Assembly: GCF_900105075.1 (NCBI RefSeq)
Contig: NZ_FNSK01000001.1
Location: 757,001-821,000 of the forward strand
Reading direction: 5' to 3'
Origin: Rhodobacter sp. 24-YEA-8
GTDB taxonomy: Bacteria; Pseudomonadota; Alphaproteobacteria; Rhodobacterales; Rhodobacteraceae
Length of the DNA stretch: 64,000 bases
The position numbers and the translations under genes were made by a program. Of this stretch, positions 16,487-25,851 are shown one piece after another. Below the pieces are notes generated by a model. The model saw nothing but the letters and a program-made list of their open reading frames with translations, had not been told where the DNA came from and searched no databases. Numbering within the stretch: position 1 is the first letter of the stretch; every line of letters starts with the position of its first letter.

Positions 16487-17005
16487 TCAGCCGGGCGGGC
16501 AGGAGGTCAGCCAGAGCTGGTCCCAGGGCTCATCCCCCGGGCTGGAGAAAATGGCATAGCGCAGCTGGCGCCCGAGATCGGTGAAGAGGAGGCTAGACGG
16601 AGCCTTGTCGCCCTCGATGGGGAAGGCGCCGATCTGGTTGCCCTCGACCGAATAGACCAGACCCTCCCAGACGCGACAGGCTTCCAGCTGGTCTTCCGAA
16701 GGCGCATCTTCGGGCCCGGGGGGCGGGCAGCCGTCATAGATCACACCGGTATCGCGGCTGGTGCCCATATTGGTGCGGATCTCGCCCCAGAGCTCGCGCC
16801 CGTCCCGGGTCTCGATGTCAAAGATCGCAAGCACCATGCCGCTTTGTTCCCAGCTTTGCAGCGGGCGGAAGCTGAGGCGGAAGCCGGTTTCTTTGTCGGA
16901 ATAGACGGATTGGGTCACCGGGCAGGCGACGTCCGCGATTGCGGGCGCCACAGTTGATGTCAGCGCGAGGGCGAGGCCCGCGCGGCTGAAAAGGCGGCGG
17001 ATCAC
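16487..17005 (-). CDS. Hypothetical secreted protein
   Basis: The 172-residue product has a Sec-type signal peptide ([20 protein letters not shown], cleaved after about residue 24). The mature part has four or five cysteines ([28 protein letters not shown]), which suggests disulfide bonds in the periplasm. I recognise no domain. The start is a GTG in a 4-bp GTGA overlap with the tyrS stop, so the gene is translated from the tyrS mRNA. Confidence 0.75.
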   Translation of the reverse strand: MIRRLFSRAGLALALTSTVAPAIADVACPVTQSVYSDKETGFRLSFRPLQSWEQSGMVLAIFDIETRDGRELWGEIRTNMGTSRDTGVIYDGCPPPGPEDAPSEDQLEACRVWEGLVYSVEGNQIGAFPIEGDKAPSSLLFTDLGRQLRYAIFSSPGDEPWDQLWLTSCPPG

Positions 17006-18252
17006 TCCAGCACCACGAGCGCGTGGCGCTTTTTACCGGCGGTGAGTTTCACCGGATCGGCCAGCTCGCCCGCGCCAAGGCGCAGGCCCGCATCAAGAAT
17101 GATCTCGTCATTCATCTTCGCGCCCCCTTCGGCGATCAGCCGTTTCGCATCTTTGCCCGAACCCGAAAGCCCGGCGCGGACCAGCAGTTGCACGATGCCG
17201 ATACCATCGGCCACTTCGTCCGCGGTCAGCGCCACGGTCGGCAGGTCATCGCCGATACCGCCCTTTTCAAACACCTCGCGCGCGGTTGCCTCAGCCGCCT
17301 TCGCCGCTTCTTCGCCATGCAAAAGCGCGGTGGCGAGATTGGCGAGGATGATCTTCGCCTCGTTGATTTCAGACCCTTGCAGCGCACCCAGCCGGTCGCA
17401 TTCTGCAACCGGCAGCTCAGTGAAGATCTTCAGGAACCGCGCCACATCGGCATCGGTCGTATTGCGCCAGAACTGCCAGAATTCATAAGCCGAGAGCATC
17501 TGGTCATTCAGCCAGACCGCGCCATTGGCGGACTTGCCCATCTTGCGCCCGTCAGACGTGGTCAGAAGCGGTGTCGTCAGCCCGTAAATCTCTTTCTCCG
17601 CGACGCGGCGCGCAAGGTCGATCCCGTTGACGATATTGCCCCACTGGTCTGATCCACCCATCTGCAACAGGCAGCCGTAACGGCGGTTGATTTCAACGAA
17701 ATCATAGGCTTGCAGGATCATGTAGTTGAATTCGAGGAAAGAGAGCGATTGCTCGCGATCCAGCCGCGACTTAACGCTTTCAAAAGACAGCATCCGGTTG
17801 ACCGAGAAATGCCGCCCGATATCGCGCAGGAAATCGAGGTAATTCAGATGATCCAGCCATTCGGCATTATTGAGCATGATGGCCCCATTGGGCGCATCCG
17901 AGTAATCGAGATATTTCGCGAAAACGCGGCCCATACCGGCGATATTCTCGTCGATCTTTTCCGGGGTCAGCAGCGGGCGCTCTTCCGATCGGAACGAGGG
18001 ATCGCCCACTTTGGTCGTGCCGCCGCCCATCAGCGTGATCGGTTTATGGCCGGTTTTTTGCAGCCAGCGCAGCACCATGATGTTCATCAGATGGCCGACA
18101 TGCAGGCTTGCCGCCGTCGCGTCATAGCCGATATAGGCGGGCACCACCCCCTTGATCAGGGCCTCGTCCAGCGCCTGATAATCGGTGCAATCGGCCACAA
18201 AGCCGCGCTCGAACATCACACGCAGGAATTCTGATTTCGGATGGTAGGTCAT
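17002..18252 (-). CDS. tyrS: Tyrosine-tRNA ligase TyrS
   Basis: The 416-residue class I synthetase charges tRNA-Tyr. The HIGH-type motif is HVGH ([12 protein letters not shown]) and the KMSKS motif is KMGKS ([13 protein letters not shown]); the substrate pocket [12 protein letters not shown] is present. A C-terminal S4 RNA-binding segment ([14 protein letters not shown]) completes the usual architecture. The start at 18252 gives the standard N-terminus; the much longer open frame upstream is antisense to anmK and not real. It is divergent from anmK. Confidence 0.97.
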   Translation of the reverse strand: MTYHPKSEFLRVMFERGFVADCTDYQALDEALIKGVVPAYIGYDATAASLHVGHLMNIMVLRWLQKTGHKPITLMGGGTTKVGDPSFRSEERPLLTPEKIDENIAGMGRVFAKYLDYSDAPNGAIMLNNAEWLDHLNYLDFLRDIGRHFSVNRMLSFESVKSRLDREQSLSFLEFNYMILQAYDFVEINRRYGCLLQMGGSDQWGNIVNGIDLARRVAEKEIYGLTTPLLTTSDGRKMGKSANGAVWLNDQMLSAYEFWQFWRNTTDADVARFLKIFTELPVAECDRLGALQGSEINEAKIILANLATALLHGEEAAKAAEATAREVFEKGGIGDDLPTVALTADEVADGIGIVQLLVRAGLSGSGKDAKRLIAEGGAKMNDEIILDAGLRLGAGELADPVKLTAGKKRHALVVLE

Positions 18253-18321
18253 GGGTCGCGCTCCGCGCTTTCGCTTGCATATAGTCAGGCGGGTATAGCC
18301 GGGCGGGGGGTAAAGGAAAAG

Positions 18322-19491
18322 ATGGGCAGCATGGCGGAAAAAGATCCCTGGAAAAGTGCCTCCCCTAAGCATGGCGACCATAAAGGCGATCAGGGGCCGG
18401 CGGTCTGGGCGCTTGGCACCATGTCGGGGACCTCGCTTGATGGGGTCGATGCGGCGATGGTGCTGACCAACGGCCATGAGGTGCTGGAATTCGGCCCCTC
18501 GGCCTTTCGCCCCTATACCCCGGCCGAGCAGGCGGTCCTGCGTGCAGCCCTCGGGCGCTGGCCCGGCGAGCCCGGCGTGGCCGAGGCGACCGAGATTGTC
18601 GAGACCGCCCATGCCGAGGTGATGGCGCGCTTTGACGGTGTGCAGATCGCAGGCTTCCACGGCCAGACTCTGGCGCATGATCCGGGCGGGCGTGGCACGC
18701 ATCAGGCGGGGAATGGCCAGCTGCTGGCCGATACGCTTGGCCTGCCGGTGTTGTGGGATTTCCGCACCGCAGATGTGCAGATGGGCGGGCAGGGCGCACC
18801 GCTTGCGCCGTTCTACCATTTCGCGCTGGCGCGTTGGATCGGCGCGACCGCGCCGGTCGCGTTTCTCAACCTGGGCGGCGTTGGCAATCTGACCTGGGTC
18901 GATCCCGCACTGCCGCATCCACAATCCGAAGGCGCGCTGCTGGCCTTTGACACCGGCCCGGCCAATGCCCCGGTCAATGACCTGATGCAGGCCCGACTGG
19001 GGAAAAGCCATGACGAGGGGGGCGCGGTGGCGGCAAAGGGACGGGTGAAAAAGCCCGTGCTGGATCAGTTCCTTGCCCATCCCTATTTCCTGAAAATGCC
19101 GCCGAAATCGCTGGATCGTGACGCTTTCGCGGGGCTGGTCGCTGCGGTCAGAAAGCTCGACACCGCGGCGGCGGCGGCGACGCTGACCGCAGCGGCGGTT
19201 GCGGCAGTGGTTGAAGGCGCGAAACATTTCCCGCGCCCGGTCTCGCGGCTGCTGGTCACCGGCGGCGGGCGGCATAATCCGGTGATGATGAAAGGCCTCT
19301 CAAAGCGGCTCGGCTGTCCGGTCGATCCGGTCGAGGCGGTCGGCCTTGACGGGGATATGCTCGAAGCCCAGGCCTTCGCCTTCCTCGCGGTGCGGGTGGC
19401 GAAGGGGCTGCCGACCTCGTGCCGGACAACCACCGGCGTTGCGGCCAATATCGGCGGCGGCACCCTGTCGCGGCCAGCACTGTCAGACTGA
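18322..19491 (+). CDS. anmK: Anhydro-N-acetylmuramic acid kinase AnmK
   Basis: This 389-residue kinase opens and phosphorylates 1,6-anhydro-MurNAc from recycled peptidoglycan to MurNAc-6-phosphate. The ATP-binding opening [15 protein letters not shown] and the family motifs FHGQT, DTGPAN and TGGGRHNP are all present. ATG 18322 follows AAAGGAAAAG. The first 25 residues before the conserved domain are longer and more charged than usual. It is divergent from tyrS, with 69 bp between starts. Confidence 0.95.
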   Translation: MGSMAEKDPWKSASPKHGDHKGDQGPAVWALGTMSGTSLDGVDAAMVLTNGHEVLEFGPSAFRPYTPAEQAVLRAALGRWPGEPGVAEATEIVETAHAEVMARFDGVQIAGFHGQTLAHDPGGRGTHQAGNGQLLADTLGLPVLWDFRTADVQMGGQGAPLAPFYHFALARWIGATAPVAFLNLGGVGNLTWVDPALPHPQSEGALLAFDTGPANAPVNDLMQARLGKSHDEGGAVAAKGRVKKPVLDQFLAHPYFLKMPPKSLDRDAFAGLVAAVRKLDTAAAAATLTAAAVAAVVEGAKHFPRPVSRLLVTGGGRHNPVMMKGLSKRLGCPVDPVEAVGLDGDMLEAQAFAFLAVRVAKGLPTSCRTTTGVAANIGGGTLSRPALSD

Positions 19492-19494
19492 GCG

Positions 19495-19545
19495 GCAGCA
19501 GCCCCCGGACCGCAGGTTCTGCGGCGGATCGGGGGCTGATGCTGC
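19495..19545 (+). terminator. Long palindromic hairpin after anmK
   Basis: GCAGCAGCCCCCG pairs with CGGGGGCTGATGCTGC around an inner hairpin CCGCAG-GTT-CTGCGG, starting 4 bp after the anmK stop. The stem is very stable but no T-run follows, so it may act as a terminator or as an mRNA end-protecting structure. Confidence 0.6.
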
Positions 19546-19695
19546 ATTATCGCACCATGTGAAGCCTGTATTGCACAGTAAACTTTGCGTGCCAGGCGTT
19601 TAATTCCTGCGCCCGAATTCTATCTGTTGCCAGACCTGTCGCGACAGGGATTGCGACCCGGAAATATGCGCCCGGCAGGGCGCTGCTCTGAATGG

Positions 19696-20721
19696 ATGAC
19701 TGGCTTGGCAACCTTTGAATTTTACGCGACCGGCGATCAGATCGGCACCTATGGCGCGGCCAGCGGGCAGGGCAATGGGATGGAGATGGTCGTCACCCTG
19801 ACCAATGTCCATGCGATCGGCGGTTCCACCGATATTTACCGGATCGTTGTCTCCCAGGCCAACAGCAACGACACCACTTTGCATAACGGCCAATGGGTGT
19901 CGATCTACACCTGGTCGGAAAGCAACCCCTCCGGCACATTGGTCTACAGCCAGCTGAACCCGCAGGACGATATGTTCCAGGGCCGGGCTTCGGGCGCGAA
20001 TTACCAGATTTTCAGCTACAGTTCCAACCTGGTGATTGACCTGCGCGGCGTTGCGAACGGCACTGCCACCTATGGCGCCGAACAGAACGAGGCGCTGAAT
20101 GCGCAGCTGCCCTTCACCGGATTTGCTAAAGACCCGCAGGATCTGTTTCCGCCAATCCCTTGTTTCGTCAGCGGAACCCGGATCCTGACAAAGCGTGGCC
20201 CCGTTGCGGTAGAACAGTTGCAGCCCGGCGACCGGGTCTGGACCCGCGGCCATGGGATGCAGCGCATCCGATGGATCGGATCAGCGTCAGCGGCCGGTAT
20301 AGCGCATCTGGCACCGGTGCGCTTTGACACCGGCATCCTTGGCAATGACCGTCCGGTCTTTCTGTCGCAACAGCATCGCGTGCTGATCAGCGGCTGGCAG
20401 GCGGAGTTGAATTTCGGCGCAGAGGAGGTCCTCGTCGCTGCGCTGCATCTGGAGGATGGCGAGCGGGTCCGGATCGAGAGCCGGCCACGGGTCGAATACT
20501 GGCATATCGCTTTCGCGCAGCATGAGATCATCTGTGCCAAAGGTATGCTGGCCGAGAGCCTCTTCCCCGGCCCGATGGCGCTTGCATCGCTTTCGCCTGC
20601 CGCGCGGGAAGAATTGCTGGCGCTGTTCCCGGACTATTTCGGCGAGAGTGCGCGGGGGGGGCCGCAGACGACGCGACAATGCCTGACCCGGCGCGAGGCG
20701 CAGCTGCTGCATCTTGTCTGA
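19696..20721 (+). CDS. Hint (Hedgehog/intein) domain-containing protein
   Basis: A 341-residue protein. The first 150 residues form a beta-rich N-terminal region (TFEFYATGDQ, STDIYRIVVSQ). The Hint_2-type domain begins at PCFVSGTRILT, with the candidate catalytic Cys156, and contains VEQLQPGDRVWTRGHGMQRI and LSQQHRVLISG. It ends in a conserved YWHIAFAQHEIICAKGMLAE region. Hint domains can self-cleave at the N-side cysteine. Rhodobacteraceae carry many such proteins, thought to be secreted or surface-linked, but their role is not established. ATG 19696 fits the family; a TTG at 19585 would add 37 unlikely residues. Five tandem-like TCTGA repeats follow the gene. Confidence 0.85.
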   Translation: MTGLATFEFYATGDQIGTYGAASGQGNGMEMVVTLTNVHAIGGSTDIYRIVVSQANSNDTTLHNGQWVSIYTWSESNPSGTLVYSQLNPQDDMFQGRASGANYQIFSYSSNLVIDLRGVANGTATYGAEQNEALNAQLPFTGFAKDPQDLFPPIPCFVSGTRILTKRGPVAVEQLQPGDRVWTRGHGMQRIRWIGSASAAGIAHLAPVRFDTGILGNDRPVFLSQQHRVLISGWQAELNFGAEEVLVAALHLEDGERVRIESRPRVEYWHIAFAQHEIICAKGMLAESLFPGPMALASLSPAAREELLALFPDYFGESARGGPQTTRQCLTRREAQLLHLV

Positions 20722-20745
20722 GGCGGTCTCTGGCCATAACCGCGA

Positions 20746-20775
20746 TCTGATCTGATCTGATCTGATCTGATCTGA
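20746..20775. repeat. Pentanucleotide tandem repeat, six TCTGA units
   Basis: Six perfect, uninterrupted copies of TCTGA lie between the stop codons of the convergent Hint-protein gene and purN. Such a repeat can change length by slippage. Being outside coding sequence, it could at most affect transcript ends. Confidence 0.95.
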
Positions 20776-20806
20776 ACAGGGACCGGATACGCGACCCAGA
20801 CGCCAC

Positions 20807-21400
20807 TCAGCCGGTGGTGAAAACCGGGCTGTGATCGCCTGCCGCATAGCGGCGCAGCACTTCCGGGTAGAGACGGTGTTCCTCGCGCAGAACCCGCGCG
20901 GCGAGGGTTTCGGCTGTATCCCCTGCCAGGACCGGCACCCGTGCCTGACCCAGCAATGGCCCGTCATCCAGCACCGCCGTCACCTCATGCACTGTGCAGC
21001 CCGCCTCCTGATCGCCCGCATCAAGCGCGCGCTGATGGGTGTGCAGCCCGGGATATTTCGGCAGGAGGGATGGGTGGATGTTCAGCATCCGGCCCTGAAA
21101 CCGCGCGACAAAGCCCGGCGTCAGCACGCGCATGAACCCGGCAAGGCAAAGGATATCCGGCTGTGCCGCCTCGATATGGGCGATCAGTTCGGCCTCGAAA
21201 GCCGCGCGGTCGCCCTTGAACGGGCGGTGATCGACGGCGGCCGTGGCAATGCCGGCCGCGCGCGCTTTTTCCAGCCCCGAGGCCGTGGGATCATTCGATG
21301 CCACCAGCACCGCGCGGGCCGGATGGTCGCCGGTCATCGACCTGACCAGCGCCACCATATTCGAGCCACCCCCCGAAATCAGGATGGCAACCCGTTTCAC
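20807..21400 (-). CDS. purN: Phosphoribosylglycinamide formyltransferase PurN
   Basis: The 197-residue enzyme moves the formyl group of 10-formyl-THF to GAR in purine synthesis. It shows the phosphate-binding GGGSNM near the start, the catalytic segment [15 protein letters not shown], the [20 protein letters not shown] motif with the catalytic His, and [11 protein letters not shown] with the catalytic Asp. It overlaps purM by ATGA and is second in that two-gene operon. Confidence 0.97.
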   Translation of the reverse strand: MKRVAILISGGGSNMVALVRSMTGDHPARAVLVASNDPTASGLEKARAAGIATAAVDHRPFKGDRAAFEAELIAHIEAAQPDILCLAGFMRVLTPGFVARFQGRMLNIHPSLLPKYPGLHTHQRALDAGDQEAGCTVHEVTAVLDDGPLLGQARVPVLAGDTAETLAARVLREEHRLYPEVLRRYAAGDHSPVFTTG

Positions 21401-22482
21401 AGCAGGCGCCCTTTATAGATCACGCCTTCGCCCGAAGCATCCTGCGCCACGATCCGGCCCATCCGCACCGGCTCTTCGCCGGCAGCTTTCAGGCTGGCCT
21501 CGATTGCATCAGCCCGGCCGGCGTCAACCACCAGCATCATGCCGATGCCGCAATTGAAGGTTTTCAGCAGTTCCGGCTCCGACATGCCGGCAGTCTCGGC
21601 CAGCCAGCGGAAGACGGCCGGCAGATCCCAGGCGCCAAGGTCGATCTCGCAGGCGAGGCCGCCATTTTCGTCCGGGGCGGGCAGCACGCGCGGCGGATTC
21701 TCGGTGATGCCGCCGCCGGTGATATGCGCAAGCCCATGCACGCCGCCCAGTTTCGCCGCCGCCAGCGCCTGTTTGACGTAAAGCCGGGTCGGGGCGAGCA
21801 GCGCCTCGCCCAGCGTCGATTGCGCCCAGGGGCAGGGATCGGACCAGCCAAGGCCGGAAATCTCGACCACTTTGCGCACAAAGCTATAGCCGTTGGAATG
21901 GACGCCGCTCGACTTCAGCCCGATCAGGATATCGCCCTCGGCGACCCCGGCGGGCAGGTGGGTGCCCCGCTCCATCGCGCCAACCGCAAAACCTGCGAGG
22001 TCGAAATCGCCCTTGTGATACATGCCCGGCATCTCGGCGGTCTCGCCCCCGATCAGGGCGCAGCCGGAATCGGCGCAGCCCTTTGCGATGCCTTCGATGA
22101 TCCGGGTCGCCTGATCGACATCAAGCTTGCCGGTGGCGAAATAGTCGAGGAAGAACAGAGGCTCCGCGCCCTGGCAGACGAGGTCATTGACGCACATCGC
22201 GACCAGATCGACGCCGATAGTATCGACATTGCCGGTATCGATCGCGATCCGGAGCTTGGTGCCAACCCCATCGGTTGCCGCCACCAGGATCGGATCCTTA
22301 TAACCCGCATCCCTGAGGTCGAAAAGCGCGCCAAAGCCGCCAAGCCCCCCCATCACGCCCTTGCGCGACGTGGCCTTTGCGGCCGGTTTGATCCGGTCGA
22401 CCAGCCGGTTTCCGGCGTCGATATCGACGCCCGCGCCCGCATAGGTCAGCCCTTGTTTCCCGGCATTCTCGCTCGTGGTCAT
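21397..22482 (-). CDS. purM: Phosphoribosylformylglycinamidine cyclo-ligase PurM
   Basis: The 361-residue enzyme closes the imidazole ring of AIR using ATP, a step of purine synthesis. Family motifs include [13 protein letters not shown] near the start, [41 protein letters not shown] and [16 protein letters not shown] 22482 gives the normal N-terminus; the frame continues upstream without a start of its own. It is the first gene of the purM-purN operon. Confidence 0.97.
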   Translation of the reverse strand: MTTSENAGKQGLTYAGAGVDIDAGNRLVDRIKPAAKATSRKGVMGGLGGFGALFDLRDAGYKDPILVAATDGVGTKLRIAIDTGNVDTIGVDLVAMCVNDLVCQGAEPLFFLDYFATGKLDVDQATRIIEGIAKGCADSGCALIGGETAEMPGMYHKGDFDLAGFAVGAMERGTHLPAGVAEGDILIGLKSSGVHSNGYSFVRKVVEISGLGWSDPCPWAQSTLGEALLAPTRLYVKQALAAAKLGGVHGLAHITGGGITENPPRVLPAPDENGGLACEIDLGAWDLPAVFRWLAETAGMSEPELLKTFNCGIGMMLVVDAGRADAIEASLKAAGEEPVRMGRIVAQDASGEGVIYKGRLL

Positions 22483-22686
22483 TCGCCCGTCTCCCGGCCC
22501 GCTGGTCGCCCGTTCAATATCCGGCCCGCTTAGCCCAAAGCCTTGCAAAGCGCAACGCGCCCCGGCAGGCAAGACAAAGACAGCGGTTTCGAATCCTTGA
22601 CCCCCGGCCATCATCTGCTTAGGCAGGTTGCACTTTCCGGGAGGCATATGGCACAGGGGGCACCCCCCGCGGCATACGCTCCTGCC

Positions 22687-22762
22687 GGGCCTGTAGCTCA
22701 ATGGTCAGAGCAGGGCGCTCATAACGCCTTGGTTGGGGGTTCGAGTCCCTCCGGGCCTACCA
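22687..22762 (+). tRNA. tRNA with CAT anticodon (Met or, more likely, Ile2)
   Basis: The sequence folds as a complete tRNA: acceptor GGGCCTG paired with CGGGCCT, D-arm GCTC, anticodon loop CTCATAA (CAT), T-arm GTTCGAGT, encoded CCA at 22760-22762. It lacks initiator features. CAT is shared by elongator Met and Ile2, where TilS makes lysidine. The GAGCAGG ... CTTGGT body resembles Ile2 more, but I cannot decide by eye. The acceptor ends in a G1-U72 wobble. Recombinase remnants follow directly, which marks it as an integration site. Confidence 0.9.
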
Positions 22763-22826
22763 ATATACTGATTTCAGCCATATTTTGCTGAGAAATGTGT
22801 CCCGCAAGACCATACTGCGGGACACC

Positions 22827-23101
22827 TCACCACTCCAAGGCTGCCAAAACCTGCATGGCATCACCTGACATAGCGCGCCGCTGGGCGCCCTTCGTGTATA
22901 CCTCAGAGGTCTTGGCCTGGCTGTGAGCCATGATTGCCATGATCTGGTGCTGGCTGCATCCGGCCTCGGCAAGCAACACGGCCACTGCCTTGCGAATCCC
23001 ATGTGACGATTTGCCGACAATGCCCGCTGCCGCGCACCATTTCTGAACTCGGTTGCGCAGGCTTTCCGGGCTGGAAAACGGCTTCCCATGATCGGTCAGG
23101 A
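22827..23101 (-). pseudogene. C-terminal remnant of a phage-type tyrosine recombinase
   Basis: About 91 codons on the minus strand read LTDHGKPFSSPESLRNRVQK, then SSHGIRKAVAVLLAEAGCSQ, HQIMAIMAHS, and SEVYTKGAQRRAMS, ending at a stop at 22827. HGIRK supplies the HxxR motif and VYTKG the catalytic tyrosine, so this is the end of an integrase catalytic domain. The N-terminal two thirds are gone. It sits 65 bp from the 3' end of the CAT tRNA and was probably the integrase of an element inserted there. Confidence 0.8.
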
Positions 23102-23174
23102 GATAGGTAGGCCCTACGACCTTTGCGGCGCGGGTAAGGGCCGGCCGGCAGAGAACCCGCCGACCGGCTTGTCG

Positions 23175-23393
23175 CTACAAGTCTATGCCCTCAGACAGCG
23201 TCAGCGAGTCATCCGAGTCGACGGCGAGATATCGGAAAGTGCTCTCCATCTTCGTGTGACCGAGCAGAAGCTGAATGGCCCGCAGGTTGCCGGTCTTCTT
23301 GTAGATCTGCGCAACCTTCGTCCGGCGCATCGAGTGATTCCCGTAAGCGTTCGGCTCGAGACCTATCGATGCAACCCAGTTACGCAAGATGCA
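23175..23393 (-). pseudogene. C-terminal remnant of a second tyrosine recombinase
   Basis: About 70 codons read NHSMRRTKVAQIYKKTGNLR, then AIQLLLGHTKMESTFRYLAV, with the HxxR motif (HSMRR), the LLGHT segment and the active-site tyrosine (FRYL). A TAG lies just upstream in the same frame, so only the end of the gene is left. It differs clearly from the neighbouring remnant and belongs to the group of short recombinases spread with plasmids and IS-rich islands. The IS3 element starts 24 bp upstream. Confidence 0.8.
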
Positions 23394-23496
23394 GGCCTAC
23401 TGCCGCGTCGACAGATTGAGCTACTCCCCGGAAATCGGACAGTGACGGAAGCTACGATCTGACGTTTGCTGGTCTCCACGGACGAGGAGATCAGGC

Positions 23497-23793
23497 ATGC
23501 GAAAACGCAGGAACCATGACGCGGGCTTCAAGGCGCGCGTGGCACTTGAGGCCATCAAGGGCGAGCGCACTGTGTCGGAGTTGGCGGCCGAATACGGCGT
23601 GCATCCGACGATGATCCATCAATGGAAGAAATCGCTGCTCGACGGGGCTGCGGACATCTTCGAGCGCGGCGGCAAGAAGCCCGCGACGGAGGTGGATGAA
23701 GAGACGGTCCGGTCATTGCACGCCAAGATCGGGGAGCTGGCTGTCGCCAACGATTTTTTGTCACGAAAGCTCAAGCCGTGGAGCGGAAAGTGA
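23497..23793 (+). CDS. IS3-family transposase OrfA
   Basis: A 98-residue protein with the IS3 OrfA helix-turn-helix (HDAGFKARVALEAIKGERTV, then SELAAEYGVHPTMIHQWKKS) and a leucine-zipper-like C-terminal helix (EETVRSLHAKIGELAVANDF). It binds the IS ends and, when fused to OrfB by frameshifting, forms the active transposase. It overlaps orfB by 16 bp in the -1 frame. Confidence 0.95.
   Translation: MRKRRNHDAGFKARVALEAIKGERTVSELAAEYGVHPTMIHQWKKSLLDGAADIFERGGKKPATEVDEETVRSLHAKIGELAVANDFLSRKLKPWSGK
23754..23760 (+). promoter_or_regulatory. Slippery heptamer for -1 frameshifting (OrfAB)
   Basis: T TTT TTG lies in the orfA reading phase X XXY YYZ (codons GAT TTT TTG), 33 bp before the orfA stop. 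A -1 slip here moves exactly into the orfB frame, which is open through the junction, giving an OrfAB fusion. The usual IS3 site is A AAA AAG; this is a T-based version. Confidence 0.65.
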
Positions 23794-24644
23794 GGCGTGG
23801 GATGATCGAACGGGACCACCCTGCACTGTCGATCGGGGCGCAGTGCCGCCTGCTGTCGATCTCGCGCTCGTCGTTCTGCCACGAGCCGGCTGGAGAGACT
23901 GATCAGAACCTCGGCCTGATGCAGCTGATCGACCGGCAGTTCATGGATACGCCCTTCTACGGCGTCCGGCAGATGACCTGGCATCTGCAAAACGAGGGGC
24001 ACGGCGTGAACCAGAAGCGCATCCGGCGGCTGATGCGGCTCATGCGTTTGATGCCGATTTACCAGAAGCCCAACACCAGCAAGCCGAGAAAGGGCCACAA
24101 GACCTATCCCTACCTGCTGGGCGGGCTGCGGGTCGATCGCCCCGGTCAGGTCTGGTGCGCCGACATTACCTATCTCCCGATGCGGCGGGGGTTTCTGTAT
24201 CTGGTCGCCATCATGGACTGGTTCACGCGCAAAGTTCTGGCCTGGCGCATATCGAACACCCTGGAAGCGGACTTCTGCGTCGAGGCGTTGAACGAGGCCA
24301 TCCACCGGTTCGGCGCGCCCACAATCATGAACACTGACCAAGGCAGCCAGTTCACGTCCTTCGCTTGGACAGATCGGCTGAAACGCGTCGGAACCCGCAT
24401 CTCGATGGACGGCAAGGGGCGGTGCATCGACAATGTCTTCATCGAGCGCCTGTGGCGGTCCCTGAAATACGAATGCGTCTATCTGCATGCCTGGGAGACC
24501 GGGTCTCAGGCAAAGGCCGCAATCGGATCCTGGGTCAGCTTCTATAACCATCGGCGGCCACACACTGCCCATGGCGGGTTGCCCCCCGCCGTGGTCTACT
24601 TCAACAGCATCGAAACCGACCGGCAGGCACAGGCAGTAGCTTAA
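23778..24644 (+). CDS. IS3-family transposase OrfB (DDE integrase core)
   Basis: The 288-residue frame holds an HTH_21-type N-terminal part and the rve integrase core with DDE residues in CADITYLPM, NTDQGSQFTS and NVFIERLWRSLKYE, followed by YNHRRPHTAHGG. There is no premature stop. The frame opens with a GTG at 23778 that is probably not used alone, since translation normally enters by frameshift from orfA. Confidence 0.95.
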   Translation: MERKVRRGMIERDHPALSIGAQCRLLSISRSSFCHEPAGETDQNLGLMQLIDRQFMDTPFYGVRQMTWHLQNEGHGVNQKRIRRLMRLMRLMPIYQKPNTSKPRKGHKTYPYLLGGLRVDRPGQVWCADITYLPMRRGFLYLVAIMDWFTRKVLAWRISNTLEADFCVEALNEAIHRFGAPTIMNTDQGSQFTSFAWTDRLKRVGTRISMDGKGRCIDNVFIERLWRSLKYECVYLHAWETGSQAKAAIGSWVSFYNHRRPHTAHGGLPPAVVYFNSIETDRQAQAVA

Positions 24645-24901
24645 ACATCCTCGAAAACTGTCCAAGCATCGGGGAGTAGCTCAGACTGCCGGGTCATCGG
24701 ACAGGCACTGTCGGCGCTGACGACGAGGGCTGTTGAAGCAGTTTGTTCTGTCACTGAAGCTGGCTGAAAGGCCCAGCTGATGCACTGACCGGCCTCAAGG
24801 GAGGCCAGAGGGGGCGGCAACCCGTCGCTTTGAGCCCATAGCCGCCGGTCAGCGACTTCCTCTATACTTCGAAAGTCCGTTCCCAAATTTCAGGTTTGCC
24901 C

Positions 24902-25702
24902 ATGCGCATGTATCAGGTCGATGCCTTTACCGATCAGCTTTTCGCGGGTAATCCCGCCGCCGTTCTGGTGCTTGAAGACTGGCTTCCTGATCATCTGATG
25001 CTGGCCATCACGCAGGAGAACAATCTTGCCGAGACCGCCTTTGTCAAACCTCGTCAGGATGGCGCATGGGATCTGCGCTGGTTCGCCCCTGCACATGAGG
25101 TGGATTTCTGCGGCCATGCCACTTTGGCAACGGCGCATATCCTGTTCACGAAGCAGGGTGCCAGTTCCGAGCTTGTATTTCATACCCGTGTCGGCGAACT
25201 GAGGGTGTCGAAAGCGGCGCAGGGTTATCGCCTCGACATTCCCCGCCTGGACCCCGAAGCCATTGAGAGCCTCCCGCTTGAAATCGCCGAGATTTTTTCA
25301 GTTCCCCATGCTGGCATGTTCCGGAACTTCGAGAACATCTTCGTTGACCTTGGCAGTGCAGAAGCTGTCCGGAACTTCGTGCCCGATCTGAGCGCAATTT
25401 CCAGGCTCGGCTCTGTCGGATTGGTCGTCACAGGGGTAGATGCTGACGATGCTCCGCCAGATTTTGTCTCGCGTTATTTCGCACCCGGCGCGGGTATTCC
25501 CGAAGATCCGGTCACCGGGTCCATCCATGCAACACTTGTGCCCTATTGGGCTGCAAAACTGGGTCGGGACAGACTGATGGGTTTTCAGGCTTCGGCGCGT
25601 GGTGGCTGGCTGGACTGCGAGTTGACCGAGAAAAGGGTGCTTCTGTCAGGCAACGCCGTCACGTTCATGGAAGCTATCATTCTCATCCCTCAGGCGGTCT
25701 GA
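24902..25702 (+). CDS. PhzF family isomerase/epimerase
   Basis: The 266-residue protein has the two-domain PhzF form: MYQVDAFTDQLFAGNPAAVL at the start, the catalytic glutamate in NNLAETAF (Glu44), FCGHATLATAHIL, and the second-half motif EDPVTGSIHATLVPYW. PhzF enzymes isomerise small hydroxy- or amino-acid-like compounds. Without a phenazine cluster nearby, this one is a housekeeping or catabolic isomerase of unknown substrate. ATG 24902 is chosen over an upstream TTG. Confidence 0.93.
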   Translation: MRMYQVDAFTDQLFAGNPAAVLVLEDWLPDHLMLAITQENNLAETAFVKPRQDGAWDLRWFAPAHEVDFCGHATLATAHILFTKQGASSELVFHTRVGELRVSKAAQGYRLDIPRLDPEAIESLPLEIAEIFSVPHAGMFRNFENIFVDLGSAEAVRNFVPDLSAISRLGSVGLVVTGVDADDAPPDFVSRYFAPGAGIPEDPVTGSIHATLVPYWAAKLGRDRLMGFQASARGGWLDCELTEKRVLLSGNAVTFMEAIILIPQAV

Positions 25703-25851
25703 TCCGAACGGCCGGTTCGTCCTGCATAGCGGCCACCGCTGGCCCGGTCCAGCGAGGCCGGGGGCAGGCAGGCCATCGGATCGACGCTTTGAGCCCATTG
25801 CGGACGCTTGGAGGTTGGTGGCATGATCTGCGCCGATGGAGGGTGCTGCCA

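Larger units (their letters stand above)
23417..24683 (+). mobile_element. IS3-family insertion sequence, apparently complete
   Basis: The ends carry inverted repeats: TGAGCTACTCCCCG at 23417-23430 is matched perfectly in reverse by 24670-24683, and similarity continues inward to (T/C)GGACAG. Between them lie orfA and orfB in the standard overlapping order with a slippery site. The length is 1267 bp, normal for the family. The bases outside (GAT on the left, GAC on the right) do not form an exact target duplication, so one flank may have been rearranged. Confidence 0.9.

Noticed and set aside
24684..24895. Short minus-strand frame between the IS and phzF
   Set aside because: No start signal or domain. 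It includes CGCTTTGAGCCCAT, repeated near 25786, which looks like a short intergenic repeat rather than a gene.
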